Assembly: GCA_026196875.1 (NCBI GenBank)
Contig: JAPHTP010000009.1
Span: 1 to 64,000, forward strand
Source: Kangiellaceae bacterium
GTDB lineage: Bacteria > Pseudomonadota > Gammaproteobacteria > Enterobacterales > Kangiellaceae
Reading direction: 5' to 3'
Length of the DNA stretch: 64,000 bases
Shown here: one piece after another, positions 1-8,180 of the stretch
Position numbering within the stretch: the first letter of the stretch is position 1
Layout of the letters: the number at the start of each line of letters is the position of its first letter
The notes under the pieces: generated by a model
Told to the model about the DNA's origin: nothing
Database searches by the model: none
What the model saw: only the letters and a program-made list of their open reading frames with translations
Translations under genes and position numbers: made by a program

Positions 1-192
1 ACCTTTTTTAATCCCACCAGTCCACGCAGGAATAGTGCCGTCGGTATTACCCGCCATTTCCGATCCCATAGGTGTCAACGAAGTCCCCAATTTGGCCACT
101 TCTTCAGGAGATACTTTTGCATTCGCAGCGCTAGTCGCTAATCCAAAGCAAACTGCACCGGCAATTAATGTTTTTGTTAGTTTCATGCTCAT
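1..192 (-). CDS. DUF1329 family protein, N-terminal part (cut by window edge)
   Basis: Sixty-four codons are visible before the gene runs off the left edge. The product begins MSMKLTKTLIAGAVCFGLA and has a clear signal peptide ending near ANA/KVSPEEV, so it is exported. The mature start, with KVSPEEVAKLG, PMGSEMAGN and IPAWTGG, is typical of DUF1329 proteins, a family related to the LolA/LolB lipoprotein-carrier fold. It lies 16 nt downstream of the DUF1302 gene on the same strand, the usual pairing for these two families. A second in-frame ATG lies two codons in (start at 186). The function is not established; co-occurrence with an outer-membrane barrel suggests periplasmic handling of hydrophobic material (inference). 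Confidence 0.85.
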   Translation of the reverse strand, partial: MSMKLTKTLIAGAVCFGLATSAANAKVSPEEVAKLGTSLTPMGSEMAGNTDGTIPAWTGGIKKG

Positions 193-208
193 GTTTGCCT
201 GCCTTTTA

Positions 209-2050
209 TTAGAATGAATAACTGATGTTTGCTGCGAAGAAGTCTCTATCGCCCATTACGTTAGCGGTGCCCGCTCCAGTAAATATAGAGTAGCCGAAAT
301 CAGCCTTCCACCGAGCCTGGTAGTCCATACCAAGCCCCAAGGTAATCGCTTTTCTATCCTCAACAAAGTTTGAGATAGGCCCAGGAGTTGTCCCGCTGAC
401 ATCATGTTGTAACACTATTCTAGGAGACATATTCCAGCCACCGACAACATCAGTATAATCCCATTTGCTGACTAAACGATATCCCCATGAGAAATCAGTC
501 GCGAATGGGTTTGTTTCAACGCCTTCACACTCTGTTGGAACTCCACTTAAAGAACATCCTGAAGTTCCAGTTGGGTCAATAAAACCAAAACCGTTACCTG
601 CTCGGTCTGGATTACCACTCCTATGAGTTCCCGGAGCATTGAACCTTAATTCACTCTCGTCCGGCATATCCAAAATCAAGTTAGCACCAACTTCCACTAA
701 CATAACCCATTGGTCTGCGCCCCAAGTAGGCCCTAAGAACTTGGTGAAAGTTGCTTGATATTGAACTGTGTCAAATAGACGATAACCCGAAATTTCTTCG
801 CCAGCTAGCGCTCCACCTGGGATTTGCGAAGTGCCACTTGGAATAAGCCCGATAGGCTCCAAGGTAGCAAACAATAATTCAACATCGTCAATTTGTAGCG
901 GTTCATCTTTACGGTAAGTTAACTCACCAGCAATAGAGAGACCACCATCTGTAGAAGTATTAAAACTTAAACCAAACATTTGGATATCTTCTAGATACTC
1001 AAAAAATCCAGTGGTAGAAGTTCCGTTGTGGGCATTTGCCGAGATTAAAGGACGCTTATTATGGTAATTAACATAATAGAAACCAAACTCTGTCGAGTTC
1101 CAGTCTTCAGCAAACCAAGCTAATTTGATACCAAATTGCCCATCATCTCTAGCGTCACGATCTGCGGTTCGAAAGGCAACCGTTCCAGGTGTGTTTTCAC
1201 CATATTGACCAAACCCTAAGTGAATACTAGTTCCTGTTTCCCCTGCAAAATCTTGTGATGCGAAGTAGGTTCCAGGCTCATCGGTTCTAAAATGCTCCCA
1301 TTCAAATTGAACGAAGGCTTCTAAACTTAAAGTATCTGTTAAATCCAATGAGGTCCATAATGACTCAACAGGAATGAGGCCTTCTTTAATTTCCGAGCCA
1401 GGCACTCTAAGTTTCGTTGCATCTAGAGCATTTATTTCTGATAGGCCGTGTTGAATAAAGGTGCTTTCCCCCCAACTAACAACCTGCTGGCCAAGTCGCC
1501 ATTGGAGACTCGTTTCTTCGAAATCAATCGTATGGTATATATATGCATCAAGCAACCTGGTATTGTCGCCATGGTTTTTAACAGCTTTTGCGGATATAGG
1601 CTTTGGTCTATATTCCGGATTGTCTAGCAGCGCGCGGTCATGAATGCCGGTACCACGGATGAAAAAACCAAAACCACTTTCATGTTCTAACCCAAACTCG
1701 GTTGTTACCTTAAATGCCTGGGAGAAACGATCGCCTTTATCAAAGTTAAGGTTGCTATCATCGTTATTATTAGACCAAGCGCCTGGTGGAATGACGTTTG
1801 TACCTGGTAATGCTGCAACTTCTCCCGCTTCTAAGCCAAGCAGGTTAGCATGACCAATTCGGCTCTCATCACGTTCTTCCATTCTCCAACTAGTACCAAT
1901 AGAAACGGTGGTGTCCCAACTTCCACTCCATTTGTCCCCTGAGATTTCCACTGCCTGAGCGGCCTGACTTGCAGTAAGAGCGACAGCAACTGCAGCTGCA
2001 ACGGCTCCTATTTTTGGGTTACGCATTTGATATAGCCCTTTTTTTATCAT
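209..2050 (-). CDS. DUF1302 family outer-membrane beta-barrel protein
   Basis: This 613-residue exported protein has an Ala-rich signal peptide (cleavage near AQA/VEIS, about residue 33). The body is rich in alternating aromatic and polar strands and ends in YSF, an aromatic C-terminus typical of Bam-inserted barrels. The DUF1302 hallmarks GDKWSGSWDTTVSIG and GQQVVSWGES are present. I chose the ATG at 2050 because GGGGAAGG lies 7 nt upstream; the open frame continues 15 codons further but that start has no ribosome site. With the DUF1329 gene it forms the conserved DUF1302-DUF1329 pair, often found near RND/MmpL-like exporters and linked to hydrophobic compounds (family knowledge). No transporter partner is in view, so the substrate is unknown. 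Confidence 0.88.
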   Translation of the reverse strand: MIKKGLYQMRNPKIGAVAAAVAVALTASQAAQAVEISGDKWSGSWDTTVSIGTSWRMEERDESRIGHANLLGLEAGEVAALPGTNVIPPGAWSNNNDDSNLNFDKGDRFSQAFKVTTEFGLEHESGFGFFIRGTGIHDRALLDNPEYRPKPISAKAVKNHGDNTRLLDAYIYHTIDFEETSLQWRLGQQVVSWGESTFIQHGLSEINALDATKLRVPGSEIKEGLIPVESLWTSLDLTDTLSLEAFVQFEWEHFRTDEPGTYFASQDFAGETGTSIHLGFGQYGENTPGTVAFRTADRDARDDGQFGIKLAWFAEDWNSTEFGFYYVNYHNKRPLISANAHNGTSTTGFFEYLEDIQMFGLSFNTSTDGGLSIAGELTYRKDEPLQIDDVELLFATLEPIGLIPSGTSQIPGGALAGEEISGYRLFDTVQYQATFTKFLGPTWGADQWVMLVEVGANLILDMPDESELRFNAPGTHRSGNPDRAGNGFGFIDPTGTSGCSLSGVPTECEGVETNPFATDFSWGYRLVSKWDYTDVVGGWNMSPRIVLQHDVSGTTPGPISNFVEDRKAITLGLGMDYQARWKADFGYSIFTGAGTANVMGDRDFFAANISYSF

Positions 2051-2284
2051 TTTATTACCTTCCCCGTTTGCGAGCGGTTTATAAGAATTAGCCAATAGTC
2101 AATTAATTGACTGGAGTTATAAAAATCTCAATTTGGCTATTCAGAATATTTAAAGTCCTAAACTGAAATTAAACTCATCGAAACCTATTATGAAAAATCA
2201 TCCGACCAGTTTAAAGCTTTTTTTCAAGTTTTTTTTACCTATATAAATCAATAAGTTAGGCAAAGGCAAACTTTGTGCGGCGCG

Positions 2285-2527
2285 TCATAAATCACCAATT
2301 TTGTCTAAGGACACAACTTTTCCTTCACAGGTGTAACTCAAATTAAATCTTCCTCTAACCCCCAAATGGGATACATGCTTATTGAGAAGATTAGCCGGAA
2401 ATTTAACCTTCAATCCTTGCTCAGACTCGGTAATCACCCACTTAATTCTCCCCGAATAATACTCCACAAACTCTTCTGGAGAGATATTAAGCCTGAATAC
2501 CTGGTTCCTTATTTCAAGATCATTCAT
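2285..2527 (-). CDS. DUF2835 family small protein
   Basis: This 80-residue soluble protein has no signal or membrane segment. The spacing of FRLNISPEEFVEYYSG (about residues 12-27), a KVKFPANLL block (41-49) and VRGRFNLSY (57-65) matches DUF2835, a short gammaproteobacterial family of unknown function whose usual length is about 70-80. It sits alone between the DUF1302 pair and a lipoprotein gene, 33 nt after the latter on the same strand, so the two may be cotranscribed. Nothing in the context suggests a role. Confidence 0.75.
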   Translation of the reverse strand: MNDLEIRNQVFRLNISPEEFVEYYSGRIKWVITESEQGLKVKFPANLLNKHVSHLGVRGRFNLSYTCEGKVVSLDKIGDL

Positions 2528-2560
2528 CTTTTATGTTCAAGATGTAACCTGTTGTTTTCT

Positions 2561-3181
2561 TTACCGTTGAAGCTTGGTGTATCTTTCTTCTAATTCAAAT
2601 AACTCAGACTCCAAAACAGGCAGTTCATACTCAATAGCATCTCTTTCTTCACGTAAGACATTGATTTCTTCAAGCAGACGCCTTCTACTTTCGACGGTAG
2701 TGTTACCTGCAACAATGGCATCTTCTTTCTTTTGAATTTGCGAACCGATTTGATCAAGACGTGAATGATGGCGCGAAAGCGAGTTTTTGATAGCACCAAT
2801 TTCAGTTCGCAGAGAATAATGCTGTTTTCCTATGTTGTACCCTCTCGTAAATTGACCTGCTAGGTGACTTGGGCACACACCAGAATACCCTCTCCCACTA
2901 TTACCTTGGTTAAATCCATTTTGGTAAGTACAAAACTGTTGTACTCCTCGCTCATGGCCTTTCATATAAGCATTAAGATCCGGTGCAACTCCATGCTCTG
3001 CACAAGCGCTACGATGTTGACCTAAATGTGATGTAGGCCTACCAGCAGATCCATCTTCCATCCCAATGATTTCCCAATTTGCCACCTGACACTCTGATTT
3101 ACTCATGGTTGCACAACCCGAAATAAAACTTAAACAAATCGCGATTAATAATGAAATCAGAGGATACAAAGTCTTTGACAT
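2561..3181 (-). CDS. DUF2799 family lipoprotein with C-terminal coiled coil
   Basis: The 206-residue product has a lipoprotein signal peptide with lipobox ISGC (Cys23), so it is probably membrane anchored on the periplasmic side. Residues about 35-118 carry the DUF2799 pattern: NWEIIGMEDGSAG, a conserved H...C pair, YMKGHERGVQQFC, NGF.QG and Y.GVCP. Residues about 125-206 are highly charged with heptad leucines and are predicted as a coiled coil. AAGGGC lies 6 nt before the ATG. The function of DUF2799 is unknown. The frame is intact and the length is usual for the longer members. Confidence 0.8.
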   Translation of the reverse strand: MSKTLYPLISLLIAICLSFISGCATMSKSECQVANWEIIGMEDGSAGRPTSHLGQHRSACAEHGVAPDLNAYMKGHERGVQQFCTYQNGFNQGNSGRGYSGVCPSHLAGQFTRGYNIGKQHYSLRTEIGAIKNSLSRHHSRLDQIGSQIQKKEDAIVAGNTTVESRRRLLEEINVLREERDAIEYELPVLESELFELEERYTKLQR

Positions 3182-3370
3182 AAAACAGCCCTTAATGAAG
3201 CCAAGTGATTGATGTATCGAATAATAGCATTAACTATTGGGCCTTGGTCGAGTTTTTAGCTGGTATGTTAATGTGAATGCAAGCAAATTAAGAGAACGGA
3301 TACCCTTAGTATTACTTGGTGAGATAAAGTTTAGATGTGAATTTAAAATATAGAGATTTTGCAGAAGTCA

Positions 3371-3398
3371 TAAAAAAACCCAGGCGTAGCCTGGGTTT
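3371..3398 (-). terminator. Rho-independent terminator after tRNA-Arg
   Basis: Read on the minus strand, CCCAGGC-TAC-GCCTGGG is followed by seven T. The stem extends by three A-T pairs on each side. It lies just downstream of the CCA end of tRNA-Arg and closes the csrA-tRNA transcript. Confidence 0.85.
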
Positions 3399-3404
3399 CC
3401 AATA

Positions 3405-3481
3405 TGGCGCGCATGGAAGGAGTCGAACCTCCGACCGCCTGGTTCGTAGCCAGGTACTCTATCCAGCTGAGCTACATGCGC
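3405..3481 (-). tRNA. tRNA-Arg (anticodon ACG)
   Basis: The minus strand folds into a full cloverleaf. The acceptor is GCGCATG/CATGCGC with G discriminator and an encoded CCA (3405-3407). The D arm contains AGCTCAGCTGGATAGAG, the anticodon arm is CCTGG-CTACGAA-CCAGG with anticodon ACG, and the T arm contains GGTTCGACTCC. The ACG anticodon is normally edited to ICG by TadA. It follows tRNA-Ser in the same orientation, the usual csrA-tRNA-Ser-tRNA-Arg order of Gammaproteobacteria. Confidence 0.97.
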
Positions 3482-3491
3482 GTTATAAGCG

Positions 3492-3510
3492 TTTGACGCG
3501 TCGCGTCAAA
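3492..3510. repeat. 8-bp inverted repeat in the tRNA-Ser/tRNA-Arg spacer
   Basis: TTTGACGC and GCGTCAAA are separated by 3 bp, directly before the mature 5' end of tRNA-Arg. In the polycistronic precursor this would form a hairpin and might mark processing. No function is demonstrated. Confidence 0.4.
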
Positions 3511-3639
3511 GGGAGCGGTATTATGCTTACGCGAGTGTCGCTTGTCAACGAGATATTTAAAATATTTACCTCTGGTTTCAACCGACTAAATACCGTTCTA
3601 TAAATCACTAAAAAACAGACTTAAACTGCAAATGTTTAA

Positions 3640-3731
3640 TGGCGGAGAGAGGGGGATTCGAACCCCCGATGGGCGATAAAACCCATACTCCCTTAGCAGG
3701 GGAGCGCCTTCAGCCGCTCGGCCATCTCTCC
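3640..3731 (-). tRNA. tRNA-Ser (anticodon GCT)
   Basis: This class II tRNA of 92 nt includes the encoded CCA (3640-3642). The acceptor is GGAGAGA/TCTCTCC with G discriminator. The D arm is GGCCGAGCGGCTGAAGGC, the anticodon loop is CTGCTAA with anticodon GCT, the variable arm is long (TATGGGTTTTATCGCCCAT), and the T arm is GGGGGTTCGAATCCCCC. It lies between csrA and tRNA-Arg on the same strand. Confidence 0.97.
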
Positions 3732-3850
3732 GTATTAATCTTGGTTTAAGCTGCTTTTTGCGGGGGAGAATACTACCTGATTAAACGTAAAAATCAATCT
3801 CTTTTTTACATTTAACCCCATTCTTTCTAAGGTTGGTTAAATAGTGGGCA

Positions 3851-4036
3851 CTATTCGCCGGAAGCCATTTCTTTTTCGCGCTGGATTCTCATGTATATCT
3901 CTTCACGGTGCACAGATACTTCTTTCGGAGCATTCACACCTATACGAACTTGGTTGCCTTTTACACCAAGCACGGTAACGGTCACTTCATCACCGATCAT
4001 CAAAGTTTCGCCAACACGACGAGTTAAAATCAACAT
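3851..4036 (-). CDS. csrA: Carbon storage regulator CsrA
   Basis: The product is 61 residues, the normal CsrA length. CsrA is a homodimeric RNA-binding protein that binds GGA motifs in leaders of target mRNAs and blocks or stabilises them, controlling carbon flow, motility and biofilm. The sequence starts [17 protein letters not shown] (beta-1 to beta-2, with the key RNA-contact Arg in LTRRVGE) and includes [19 protein letters not shown], whose VHREE segment holds the second RNA-contact Arg. I chose the ATG at 4036, 6 nt after GGAGA; the open frame also has a TTG two codons earlier. It lies downstream of alaS with its own promoter and is followed by two tRNA genes. Confidence 0.97.
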   Translation of the reverse strand: MLILTRRVGETLMIGDEVTVTVLGVKGNQVRIGVNAPKEVSVHREEIYMRIQREKEMASGE

Positions 4037-4116
4037 TGCCAATCTCCTTAAAAAATTTGGCCTTAATTTGGTTAACGCGTCCTTATCTCTTATAGATCCC
4101 TATAAAAAGGTGCGCA

Positions 4117-4145
4117 ATTATAACAATAGACTATTTCCCCGTCAC
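4117..4145 (-). promoter_or_regulatory. Putative sigma-70 promoter of csrA
   Basis: On the minus strand, GTGACG (4145-4140) and a perfect TATAAT (4122-4117) are separated by 17 nt, between the alaS stop and csrA. The 5' leader to csrA would be about 75 nt. Confidence 0.55.
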
Positions 4146-4188
4146 TGTATTAATTTTATTTGTATACAAAATTGTACAGATTACGGCG

Positions 4189-6783
4189 CTAAACCTGCTC
4201 CGCAACCCACTGTTTAACCCATTCCAAAGCAGCAGGAAGAGCAGCCACATTGCTACCCCCACCTTGCGCCATATCTGGTCGACCACCGCCTCGGCCATCA
4301 AGTTTTGCTGCAAGTTCTTTCATTAGATTACCCGCATGGTATTTGGGTGTTAAATCTTTAGTGACTCCGGTGATAATTGACAGTTTACCGTCAACTTCAG
4401 CTGCAATTGCAATGACGCCACTACCTATTTTGTTTTTAAGTTGATCACTCAGCGTTCTAAGACCTTTCGCGTCGACGTTTTCGACTTTCACCGCTAACAC
4501 AGAAACATCGCCCACATGAACTTTTTGACTGATCAAATCGCTACCTTGCGAGGAAGATAACTTACCCTTTAACTTATCGATCTCTCTATCTTGTTGCTTC
4601 GATTTGACGATTAATTGTTCAACTTTTTCGCTCAAGGATAGTCGATCTGTTTTTAAGCTTGAAGCTAATTGATTAATTAGCCACCCCTGTTTCTGTGTGT
4701 ACTCAATTGCACTATCGCCAGTAATTGCTTCAATGCGTCTTACACCCGAAGCTATACCTTGCTCACTGATTATCTTAAATGCACCAATATCACCGGTTCT
4801 TTCAACATGAGTACCACCACAAAGTTCTACTGAAAACTCAGACATTTTCAGCACGCGAACTTCTTCCCCATATTTCTCACCGAATAGCATCATTGCACCG
4901 CTCTTCTTAGCTTCATCAATTGAAGTTACTTTAATTTCAACAGGGTGATTCATGCGTATATGATGGTTAACTAACTTTTCTATTTTGAAGATTTCTTCTT
5001 CGGTCACTGCGACGGGGTGTGAAAAATCAAATCGCAATCTTTGTGCGTCAACTAACGAGCCTTTTTGCTGAACATGGTCACCCAAAACATTTCTAAGTGC
5101 TGCGTGCATCAAGTGAGTAGCAGAATGATTTAGTGCTGTTTCATCTCTTTCCTGAACATTAATTTGAGCATCAAGAGTTTCAGAAATCTGAATTGTCCCT
5201 TGGCGAACCACACCTTTATGTAAAAACGCTTCTTGCACTTTGATGGTATCTTGGACTTCAAACTCGAACCCTTCGCCAATTAGCACACCTTTATCACCAA
5301 CTTGACCGCCAGACTCTGCATAGAAAGGCGTCTTATCTAAAATGATAGCGGCCTTGGTCCCGGCTGTGACAGCATCGACATTGCCACCTTCTACCAGTAT
5401 TGCAATAACCTGTGCATTTGATTTAGATAGCTGATACCCCAGAAATTCTGTTTGAGACTCAACTTCTAGACCATCATTATAGTCAACGTCAAATTGACCA
5501 CCTTTGCTGCTTGATTCTTGCTGCTCTTTTAAAAGTTCATCGAATTTGTCTTTATCGATCGTAAGATCTTTTTCTCGAGCGTAATCTGCAGTCAAATCAT
5601 CGGGAAATCCATAAGTGTCTTTTAATTTAAAAACAATTTCACCTTCGATAACAGTTCCCTGCATTGTTTCGATATATTGCTCGAGAATTCGCATTCCGTT
5701 CTTTAAGGTTTTTGCAAATTGCTGCTCTTCAGTAAGCAAAGTCTTAACAATGAATTCTTTCTTCGTTACCAACTCAGGGTATGTTTCGCCCATGACTTGT
5801 GCCAAGCTATCGACAATTTTATGGAAGAATACTTCTTCCGCGCCTAGCTTGTTTCCGTGCCGAATAGCGCGACGAATTATTCGACGCAACACATAACCTC
5901 GGCCTTCGTTTCCAGGCAAAACCCCATCCACGATCATAAACGAACATGAGCGGATGTGATCGGCAATAACACGTAACGACTGATTAGCGATATCTGAAAC
6001 ATTTAAGAGATTCGAAATATCTTTAATTAACTCTGCAAATAAATCAATTTCATAGTTATTGTGGACGTGTTGCTTAACCGCAGCGATACGCTCCAGCCCC
6101 ATCCCGGTATCTACTGACGGTTTAGGAAGGGGGTTCATTTCACCATCTTTACTGCGGTTGAACTGCATGAAAACTAAGTTCCAGATTTCGATATAACGAT
6201 CGCCATCCTCTTCAGGACTTCCCGGAGGCCCACCTTCTACCCCTTCTCCATGGTCGTAGAATATTTCGCTACAAGGTCCGCAGGGACCAGTGTCACCCAT
6301 CGCCCAAAAATTATCTTTATCACCTAATCGAGAAAAACGTGTTTGATCAATACCAATCTCATTAAACCAAATCTCTTCGGATTCTTTGTCATCATGGTGG
6401 ACCGTAACCCAAAGTTTTTCAGCTGGAAGGCCTAGAACTTCAGTTAAAAATTCCCATGCAAAACGAATTGCGTCCTGTTTAAAATAGTCACCAAAACTGA
6501 AATTACCCAGCATTTCGAAAAATGTATGGTGACGGGCAGTGTAACCAACGTTTTCAAGATCATTATGTTTACCGCCAGCGCGTACGCAACGTTGTGAAGT
6601 GGTAGCTCGGTTGTAGGCACGTTTTTCGGTACCTAAAAAACACTCCTTAAACTGAACCATTCCGGCATTAGTGAAAAGCAAAGTTGGATCATTACCCGGA
6701 ACTAACGGGCTGGAATCAACACGCTGATGGCCATTTTTCTCAAAATAGGCCAAAAATGCTTCTCTTATTTCACTACTGGTCAT
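4189..6783 (-). CDS. alaS: Alanyl-tRNA synthetase
   Basis: The product is 864 residues (E. coli AlaS 876). It charges tRNA-Ala with alanine in the cytoplasm. The N-terminal class II catalytic core shows LLFTNAGMVQFKE and ARHHTFFEMLGNFSFGDYFK. The editing domain carries HSATHLMHAAL and the zinc-site motif ELCGGTHVERTGDIG. The C-terminal C-Ala domain ends with a Gly-rich stretch, GGRGGGRPDMAQGGG. The ATG at 6783 matches the family N-terminus (MTSSEIREAF); a GTG two codons upstream (6789) has GGGAG 9 nt before it and is a real alternative. Either start overlaps or abuts the recX stop (TGA at 6786-6788), so the genes are translationally coupled. Confidence 0.97.
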   Translation of the reverse strand: MTSSEIREAFLAYFEKNGHQRVDSSPLVPGNDPTLLFTNAGMVQFKECFLGTEKRAYNRATTSQRCVRAGGKHNDLENVGYTARHHTFFEMLGNFSFGDYFKQDAIRFAWEFLTEVLGLPAEKLWVTVHHDDKESEEIWFNEIGIDQTRFSRLGDKDNFWAMGDTGPCGPCSEIFYDHGEGVEGGPPGSPEEDGDRYIEIWNLVFMQFNRSKDGEMNPLPKPSVDTGMGLERIAAVKQHVHNNYEIDLFAELIKDISNLLNVSDIANQSLRVIADHIRSCSFMIVDGVLPGNEGRGYVLRRIIRRAIRHGNKLGAEEVFFHKIVDSLAQVMGETYPELVTKKEFIVKTLLTEEQQFAKTLKNGMRILEQYIETMQGTVIEGEIVFKLKDTYGFPDDLTADYAREKDLTIDKDKFDELLKEQQESSSKGGQFDVDYNDGLEVESQTEFLGYQLSKSNAQVIAILVEGGNVDAVTAGTKAAIILDKTPFYAESGGQVGDKGVLIGEGFEFEVQDTIKVQEAFLHKGVVRQGTIQISETLDAQINVQERDETALNHSATHLMHAALRNVLGDHVQQKGSLVDAQRLRFDFSHPVAVTEEEIFKIEKLVNHHIRMNHPVEIKVTSIDEAKKSGAMMLFGEKYGEEVRVLKMSEFSVELCGGTHVERTGDIGAFKIISEQGIASGVRRIEAITGDSAIEYTQKQGWLINQLASSLKTDRLSLSEKVEQLIVKSKQQDREIDKLKGKLSSSQGSDLISQKVHVGDVSVLAVKVENVDAKGLRTLSDQLKNKIGSGVIAIAAEVDGKLSIITGVTKDLTPKYHAGNLMKELAAKLDGRGGGRPDMAQGGGSNVAALPAALEWVKQWVAEQV

Positions 6784-6785
6784 TT

Positions 6786-7286
6786 TCACCAGGTCATACT
6801 CCCACTTGATAAATCACAATGTTTTACCGAACGCTTAATCTGTTCATGAGAAAACCCTCTGTATCTCAAAAAACGTTCGAGTTTTTGTTTTAACTTGAAC
6901 TCGTCACTTTCACTTATACTGCGAGCTTTACGTAAAGCAACTTCATCACAAATGAGTTGCCAATTAATTTCTAACTGCTCCAAAGCCTTAAATGCTAAAT
7001 CTTCAGCGATTTTATGTGTTTTTAACTCATAAAGGATTTTATCTAATCCTTGCCCTCTCGCAGATTTAGAGCGAATAAAACTCTCGCAAAACCTCTCATC
7101 ACTCAACCACCCTTCGTTCAATAAATAGGATATAGCCTCATGGACTTCCAGCTTGGAGTATCCTTTATCTAATAATTTCCTTTTAATTGAATGAGTTGAG
7201 TATTCTCTTGCGCCTAAAAGACGAGCAGCATAAGAAATAGCTTTATTGAGTTTTTTTAAGTTAATCTCGCGCTGAGGGTCATTCAT
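6786..7286 (-). CDS. recX: RecX regulatory protein
   Basis: The 166-residue, highly charged helical protein has the tandem three-helix RecX repeats, with ISYAARLLGAREYSTHSIKRKLL in the first and GWLSDERFCESFIRSKSARGQG in the second. RecX binds RecA filaments and limits their activity. In most Gammaproteobacteria recX directly follows recA. Here it is separated from recA by two unrelated genes (DUF4136 and a TonB receptor), while its coupling to alaS is kept. The C-terminal repeat, ERFLRYRGFSHEQIKRSV, is intact, so the gene looks functional. The start ATG lacks a strong Shine-Dalgarno sequence. Confidence 0.92.
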   Translation of the reverse strand: MNDPQREINLKKLNKAISYAARLLGAREYSTHSIKRKLLDKGYSKLEVHEAISYLLNEGWLSDERFCESFIRSKSARGQGLDKILYELKTHKIAEDLAFKALEQLEINWQLICDEVALRKARSISESDEFKLKQKLERFLRYRGFSHEQIKRSVKHCDLSSGSMTW

Positions 7287-7424
7287 GGCGATATTCTAAT
7301 CGAAGCCTAAATAATCATCTAGTATTGATTGATAGGCAAAAGCAGATAGATGAATTGATTTATAAGGAGAAGCTATAACTTCTCCCTATAATTTTCTAAC
7401 TTTAATTCTTACTGCTTTTAAATC

Positions 7425-8006
7425 CTATTGCTCAGTCTGCGGCAACGGCGGGAAATTAATGAGTAAATGGCCAGCATTGGACATCGCTATGGTCGCTCTT
7501 TCTTCAGGTGACCGATTTTTATAGATCCCTAGGGGTTTTGCTACCGTCCCACGCCAAATGACTTGTTTTAACTTAGGGTCAACTATATCAAGAACCAAGG
7601 TCCCAACTTTATATTCTCTGACAATAGTGGTCGTATTATGCGACAGGCCGACAAAATGGGGGTGAACTACGACCGGATGGAAAAATGGATGATAGCCCCA
7701 GTTTCGGTAAAACCGATCCACATCTACCTTTTTATCGGTAACCGTGTGGGTCTTTAAGAGAAAATCTGCTTGTGCTTCTGAGTCAACTTTAACAAAGCCT
7801 TTACGATTGAGAACAGTTTCAATCGCATTTTTTTGGCGCTTACCATCTAAAGTGGAAACCTTCACTTCATCACCAACGATCCATGCGTAGGACTTCAACT
7901 TCGCAAAGCTATAACTAGTATCGTAATCATAGGTAGTCGGTGGCTTAATTGCACATCCCGAGAGAACCACACTAAACAAGAAAATGACTTTAATTCGACT
8001 AAACAC
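7425..8006 (-). CDS. DUF4136 domain lipoprotein
   Basis: The 193-residue product starts with GTG, supported by GGAGTTAAAA immediately before it. The signal peptide ends in lipobox VLSGC (Cys18). The body shows the DUF4136 pattern: YDYDTSYSFAKLKSYAWI near the mature N-terminus, a central run of H, F and P residues (WGYHPFFHPVVVHPHF), and a C-terminal VLDIVDPKLKQVIWRGTV. These are small envelope lipoproteins of unknown function. It lies between the TonB receptor and recX on the same strand and is one of the two genes that split recA from recX. The receptor has its own terminator upstream, so this gene is probably transcribed separately. Confidence 0.82.
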   Translation of the reverse strand: MFSRIKVIFLFSVVLSGCAIKPPTTYDYDTSYSFAKLKSYAWIVGDEVKVSTLDGKRQKNAIETVLNRKGFVKVDSEAQADFLLKTHTVTDKKVDVDRFYRNWGYHPFFHPVVVHPHFVGLSHNTTTIVREYKVGTLVLDIVDPKLKQVIWRGTVAKPLGIYKNRSPEERATIAMSNAGHLLINFPPLPQTEQ

Positions 8007-8114
8007 TTTTAACTCCTACCCGACATATATGTTCATTTAATCACTAATCACTGATTTGACCAATAACTATGTAATCTTATGACCTTGAAATTGACTAAAA
8101 GTTAAATTTTGCTC

Positions 8115-8144
8115 AAAAAAAAGCCGCCCGTATAAAGGGGCGGC
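8115..8144 (-). terminator. Rho-independent terminator of the TonB-dependent receptor
   Basis: Minus-strand GCCGCCC and GGGCGGC pair with a short loop and are followed by eight T. The hairpin lies 36 bp after the receptor stop codon. Confidence 0.88.
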
Positions 8145-8180
8145 AAAGTCATGGTCCAGGCAACCAATGAAGAGGGAGAA

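Noticed and set aside
35-217. 60-codon plus-strand open frame at the left edge
   Set aside because: It lies opposite the clear DUF1329 signal peptide and start; no ribosome site and no family resemblance.
3337-3603. 88-codon plus-strand open frame
   Set aside because: It reads through the tRNA-Arg gene and its terminator on the opposite strand.
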